Assembly (NCBI GenBank): GCA_964396055.1
Contig: CAYNDV010000043.1
Span: forward strand, 1 to 31,109
Origin: CAYJPV01 sp964396055
GTDB taxonomy: Bacteria > Acidobacteriota > Vicinamibacteria > Vicinamibacterales > JAKQTR01
Direction: 5' to 3'
Length of the DNA: 31,109 nucleotides
The position numbers and the translations under genes were made by a program. The notes under the pieces are model-generated. The model made no database searches. It saw only the letters and a program-made list of their open reading frames with translations, and was not told the origin of the DNA. The first letter of the stretch is position 1. Each line of letters opens with the position of its first letter. Of the stretch, positions 30,678 to 31,109 are shown in pieces.

Positions 30678-31109
30678 ACTTGGGGCGACGCCTCCCGGCG
30701 CGGACGCGTCGATCCGCTGGCCCGGGCCGAGGGCGGCAGGCGGCAGCACGGCGACCAGGGCCTCGAAGGCCACCCGGTCGAACGGTCCGTGGTGCTTCCA
30801 GACCACGCGGCCCTCGGCGTCGAGCAAGGCCAGGTACGCGGCCTTCTCAGCCGTCTTGGTGAAGCCCATCACGGTCTTCCAGCGGTCCACGCCTCCGTAG
30901 ACGGTGATGACATTCTCGTGCAGGTCCTTCGGGGTGCCCTTGCGCATGCCCGAGTCGATGAACCACTTCGCCATCCGGCCCATCCCGCCGATCACGGGAA
31001 CCTCGAAGAAAGTCACATCGGAACGGCCGGCCACCGCTGTCTTGAAGGCCTTCGACCACTCCTCGACCGCGAAGCGGGAATCGTAGGTGAAGCCCATCAG
31101 CACGAGGGC
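30672..31109 (-). CDS. Thioredoxin-fold-like protein, partial (ATP10-like?), start outside window
   Basis: The frame is open to the window edge, so only the C-terminal about 145 residues are seen. Features are VLMGFTYDSRFAVEEW, FFEVPVIGGMGRMAKWFIDSGMRKG, NVITVYGGVDRWKTVMGF, and a closing beta-hairpin/helix typical of thioredoxin folds, YLALLDAEGRVVWKHHGPFD. The VPVIGGMGR segment recalls ATP10/AhpC-like redoxins. The seen part has no CxxC, and any active-site cysteine would lie upstream. The family call is tentative. It converges on the TPP-like gene and overlaps it by 6 nt: the two stop codons share the palindrome CTATAG. Confidence 0.6.
   Translation of the reverse strand, partial: ALVLMGFTYDSRFAVEEWSKAFKTAVAGRSDVTFFEVPVIGGMGRMAKWFIDSGMRKGTPKDLHENVITVYGGVDRWKTVMGFTKTAEKAAYLALLDAEGRVVWKHHGPFDRVAFEALVAVLPPAALGPGQRIDASAPGGVAPSL

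Overview
The window is about 31 kb of very GC-rich chromosome with dense coding on both strands, no rRNA, tRNA, CRISPR array, transposase or phage gene. The gene content (tricorn-type protease, UPF0182 membrane protein, membrane-tethered HTH proteins, large TonB-dependent receptor, many GTG starts, REP-like 'GGCTTCAGCC' palindromes) is what I would expect from Acidobacteriota, probably class Vicinamibacteria. That placement is inference from gene style, not from a marker gene.

Layout. 1-6548 (+): the 3' part of a HAMP/SpoIIE-type phosphatase, a membrane-anchored HTH/FG-GAP protein, and a secreted tricorn protease. 6647-11687 (-): an APC amino-acid permease, a TonB-dependent receptor with a structured 5' leader, then a coupled pair in which a mono-cluster ferredoxin is followed by an AEC-family carrier. 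11773-13423 (+): a 55-aa membrane protein followed by a DsbB-like protein fused to a beta-propeller-like domain. 13476-15098 (-): an apparently exported Memo-AMMECR1 fusion. 15229-16422 (+): a Cys/Met-metabolism PLP enzyme. 16546-20036 (-): an RDD protein, then an operon of exported VOC protein, DapA-fold aldolase and hydantoinase-type amidohydrolase. 20035-24380 (+): a group II PLP decarboxylase and a 908-aa UPF0182 protein. 24384-26741: an OmpA-like lipoprotein (-), a repeat-type secreted protein (+) and a Pro-rich lipoprotein (-). 26792-29661 (-): an NtrC-type regulator followed by its NtrB-type kinase. 29859-30677 (+): a trehalose-phosphatase-like protein that has lost its catalytic aspartates, preceded by a good sigma-54 promoter match. 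30672-end (-): a partial thioredoxin-fold-like protein.

Most striking points. (1) Three tandem arrays of 7-bp units, with different unit sequences, each begin 0-4 nt after (or over) a stop codon and are followed by a long GC-rich palindrome; two of the palindromes share GTGGCG and a central GGCTTCAGCC. (2) The NtrC/NtrB pair is divergent from a catalytically degenerate HAD protein with a -24/-12 promoter, which suggests a small self-contained sigma-54 circuit. (3) Two unusual fusions are present: DsbB-propeller, and Memo-AMMECR1 with a signal sequence. (4) Gene packing is extreme: start codons overlap head-to-head on one CATG, and convergent stops meet on palindromes TGATCA and CTATAG.

Functionally the window looks like peptide and amino-acid turnover (tricorn, APC permease, PLP lyase, decarboxylase, hydantoinase/aldolase) mixed with envelope and signalling genes. 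It does not look like a single pathway island.
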